This document shows positions 6,462 through 8,056 of a stretch of DNA of 8,056 nt, in pieces. The position numbers were made by a program, and so were the translations under genes. Position 1 is the first letter of the stretch. The number at the start of each line of letters is the position of its first letter. The stretch comes from JAAYJR01 sp964563975 (GTDB taxonomy: Bacteria > Bacteroidota > Bacteroidia > Bacteroidales > Prolixibacteraceae). The stretch lies in the NCBI GenBank assembly GCA_964563975.1, contig CAZLZJ010000078.1, positions 1 to 8,056 of the forward strand. The letters run 5' to 3'. The notes beneath the pieces are model-generated. The model did not search any database. It had not been told where the DNA came from and was given only the letters and a program-made list of their open reading frames with translations.

Positions 6462-8056
6462 ATGCAAGATTTGAATTTGAGCAAATATGGTATTTACAAT
6501 GTAAAAGAGATAGTATACAATCCATCGTATGAAGAACTTTTTAATGAAGAGATGAGGTCTGAACTTGAAGGTTTTGAAAGGGCTCAGCTTACAGAGTTGG
6601 ATGCGGTGAATGTAATGACCGGTATTTATACCGGCAGATCTCCTAAAGATAAATACATTGTAATGGATGATACCACCCGCGATACTATATGGTGGACTTC
6701 AAAAGAGGCGCCAAATGATAATAAGCCGGTTTCCACAGAGGTGTGGAATGATCTTAAAGAATTGACGGTAAGTCAACTGTCAGGTAAGAGATTATTTGTA
6801 ATGGATACCTTTTGCGGAGCAAATCCTAATTCACGACTTAAAGTCAGGTTTATTATGGAGGTTGCCTGGCAGGCACATTTTGTAAAGAATATGTTTATCA
6901 GGCCTGATCGCGAAGAGTTGAAAAATTACGGGGAACCTGATTTTGTATCTCTTAACGCATCTAAGATCATTAACCCCAAATGGAGAGAGCATGGTTTGAA
7001 TTCCGAAGTGTACACTGTTTTCAATCTGACTGAAAGGATGCATGTTGTTGGAGGTTCATGGTATGGCGGAGAAATGAAAAAAGGTCTCTTTGCAATGATG
7101 AATTATTACCTTCCCTTAAAAGGGATTGCATCAATGCACTGCTCGGCAAATGTTGATAAAGATGGCGATGTGGCAATATTTTTCGGATTGTCCGGTACAG
7201 GTAAGACAACTTTGTCAACCGACCCGAAAAGAAAATTAATCGGTGATGATGAACATGGGTGGGATGATGATGGTATTTTTAATTTTGAAGGAGGTTGTTA
7301 TGCTAAAACCATAAATCTTGACCCTGAGGCTGAACCTGACATATTTAAAGCTATCAGAAGAGATGCATTATTAGAGAATGTGACGGTTGATGAGAATGGT
7401 AAAATTGATTTCAGCGATAGCTCACTTACTGAAAATACAAGGGTTTCTTATCCGATATATCATATTGAAAATATTGTAAAACCGGTTTCTAAAGCCGGAC
7501 ATGCCCAAAAGGTTATATTTCTTACAGCTGATGCTTTTGGTGTATTGCCTCTTGTTTCAAAGCTTACTTCAGAGCAGACCAAATATCATTTTCTTTCCGG
7601 GTTTACAGCAAAGCTGGCAGGTACCGAGAGGGGTATAACAACTCCACAGCCTACTTTTTCTACCTGTTTTGGTGCTGCATTTTTATCTCTTCATCCTACA
7701 AAATATGGTGAAGAACTGGTTAAAAAGATGGAAGAGCACAATGCTGTTGCTTATCTTGTTAATACAGGATGGAATGGTTCGGGAAAAAGAATTTCAATTA
7801 AAGATACCAGGAATATTATTGATGCTATCCTTGACGGATCAATTGAAAAAGCAAAGAAAAAAGTGATTCCTATTTTTAATCTTGAAATTCCTGTTGCTTT
7901 AAACGGTATAGATAGTGCAGCTCTTGATCCCCGTGAAACATATAACGACCATTCTGAATGGTATGTCAAAGCAAAGGAGTTGGCTCAGAAATTTATCAAG
8001 AACTTTGAAAAGTATACAGATAATGAAGAAGGCAGGTCGCTGATTACAGCAGGACC
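6462..8056 (+). CDS. pckA: Phosphoenolpyruvate carboxykinase (ATP), 3' end outside window
   Basis: Cytoplasmic enzyme that interconverts oxaloacetate plus ATP with phosphoenolpyruvate, CO2 and ADP. It serves gluconeogenesis and, in fermenting Bacteroidetes, can run in the carboxylating direction towards succinate. The 531 visible residues have the substrate loop TGRSPKDKY with Arg59, CGANPNSRLKVR, the metal-binding lysine pair in GGEMKKG and His226 (MHCSANV). They also have the P-loop GLSGTGKTT (242-250, Lys248) and the metal-binding Asp262-Asp263 in GDDEHGWDDDG. Positions run six behind E. coli Pck (540 residues), whose C-terminus is AAGPKL as I recall. The window ends at ITAGP, so only a few residues and the stop are missing. 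The P-loop and length identify the ATP-dependent, not the GTP-dependent, family. The ATG at 6462 gives the expected N-terminus. It has its own promoter and an upstream dyad, so separate regulation from xerD is likely. Confidence 0.96.
   Translation, partial: MQDLNLSKYGIYNVKEIVYNPSYEELFNEEMRSELEGFERAQLTELDAVNVMTGIYTGRSPKDKYIVMDDTTRDTIWWTSKEAPNDNKPVSTEVWNDLKELTVSQLSGKRLFVMDTFCGANPNSRLKVRFIMEVAWQAHFVKNMFIRPDREELKNYGEPDFVSLNASKIINPKWREHGLNSEVYTVFNLTERMHVVGGSWYGGEMKKGLFAMMNYYLPLKGIASMHCSANVDKDGDVAIFFGLSGTGKTTLSTDPKRKLIGDDEHGWDDDGIFNFEGGCYAKTINLDPEAEPDIFKAIRRDALLENVTVDENGKIDFSDSSLTENTRVSYPIYHIENIVKPVSKAGHAQKVIFLTADAFGVLPLVSKLTSEQTKYHFLSGFTAKLAGTERGITTPQPTFSTCFGAAFLSLHPTKYGEELVKKMEEHNAVAYLVNTGWNGSGKRISIKDTRNIIDAILDGSIEKAKKKVIPIFNLEIPVALNGIDSAALDPRETYNDHSEWYVKAKELAQKFIKNFEKYTDNEEGRSLITAG

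Noticed and set aside
7669..7969. Small frames on both strands inside pckA
   Set aside because: They overlap the uninterrupted pckA frame, which carries conserved motifs throughout.

Overview
The window looks like ordinary core chromosome of a low-GC member of the Bacteroidetes (Bacteroidota). Three things support this: several intergenic regions carry exact matches to the Bacteroidetes -7 promoter element TAnnTTTG; most starts lack a Shine-Dalgarno sequence; and the encoded proteins (a short-linker FtsK next to LolA, type II dehydroquinase, XerD, ATP-dependent PEP carboxykinase) are typical of that phylum. The assignment rests on motifs read by eye, not on a database search.

Layout. On the minus strand, 35-1051 encodes an ornithine carbamoyltransferase. 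It is divergent from a two-gene plus-strand unit, ftsK (1193-3589) and a LolA-like lipoprotein carrier (3600-4250). The 141-bp gap between argF and ftsK holds a promoter element for each direction. lolA converges on aroQ (minus, 4307-4729), and a small hairpin with T-runs on both sides lies between them. From 4730 to 5294 the DNA is AT-rich and contains one short reading frame (4917-5147) with a strong Shine-Dalgarno. It looks like the amino-terminal remnant of an exported protein. xerD follows (5295-6194), then a 267-bp regulatory gap, then pckA (6462 to the window edge), which is cut only a few residues before its expected end.

How the genes relate. FtsK and XerD are functional partners in chromosome-dimer resolution and terminus segregation, although about 1.7 kb and two other genes separate them here. 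LolA moves lipoproteins across the periplasm, and its gene sits next to ftsK as in many Gram-negative bacteria. ArgF (arginine biosynthesis), AroQ (shikimate pathway) and PckA (oxaloacetate/PEP interconversion) are metabolic housekeeping genes with their own promoters.

I found no mobile element, CRISPR array, RNA gene or defence system, and no convincing undescribed system. The points most worth a second look are the gene remnant at 4917-5147, the promoter element that fixes the argF start, and a dyad about 60 bp upstream of the inferred pckA transcription start.
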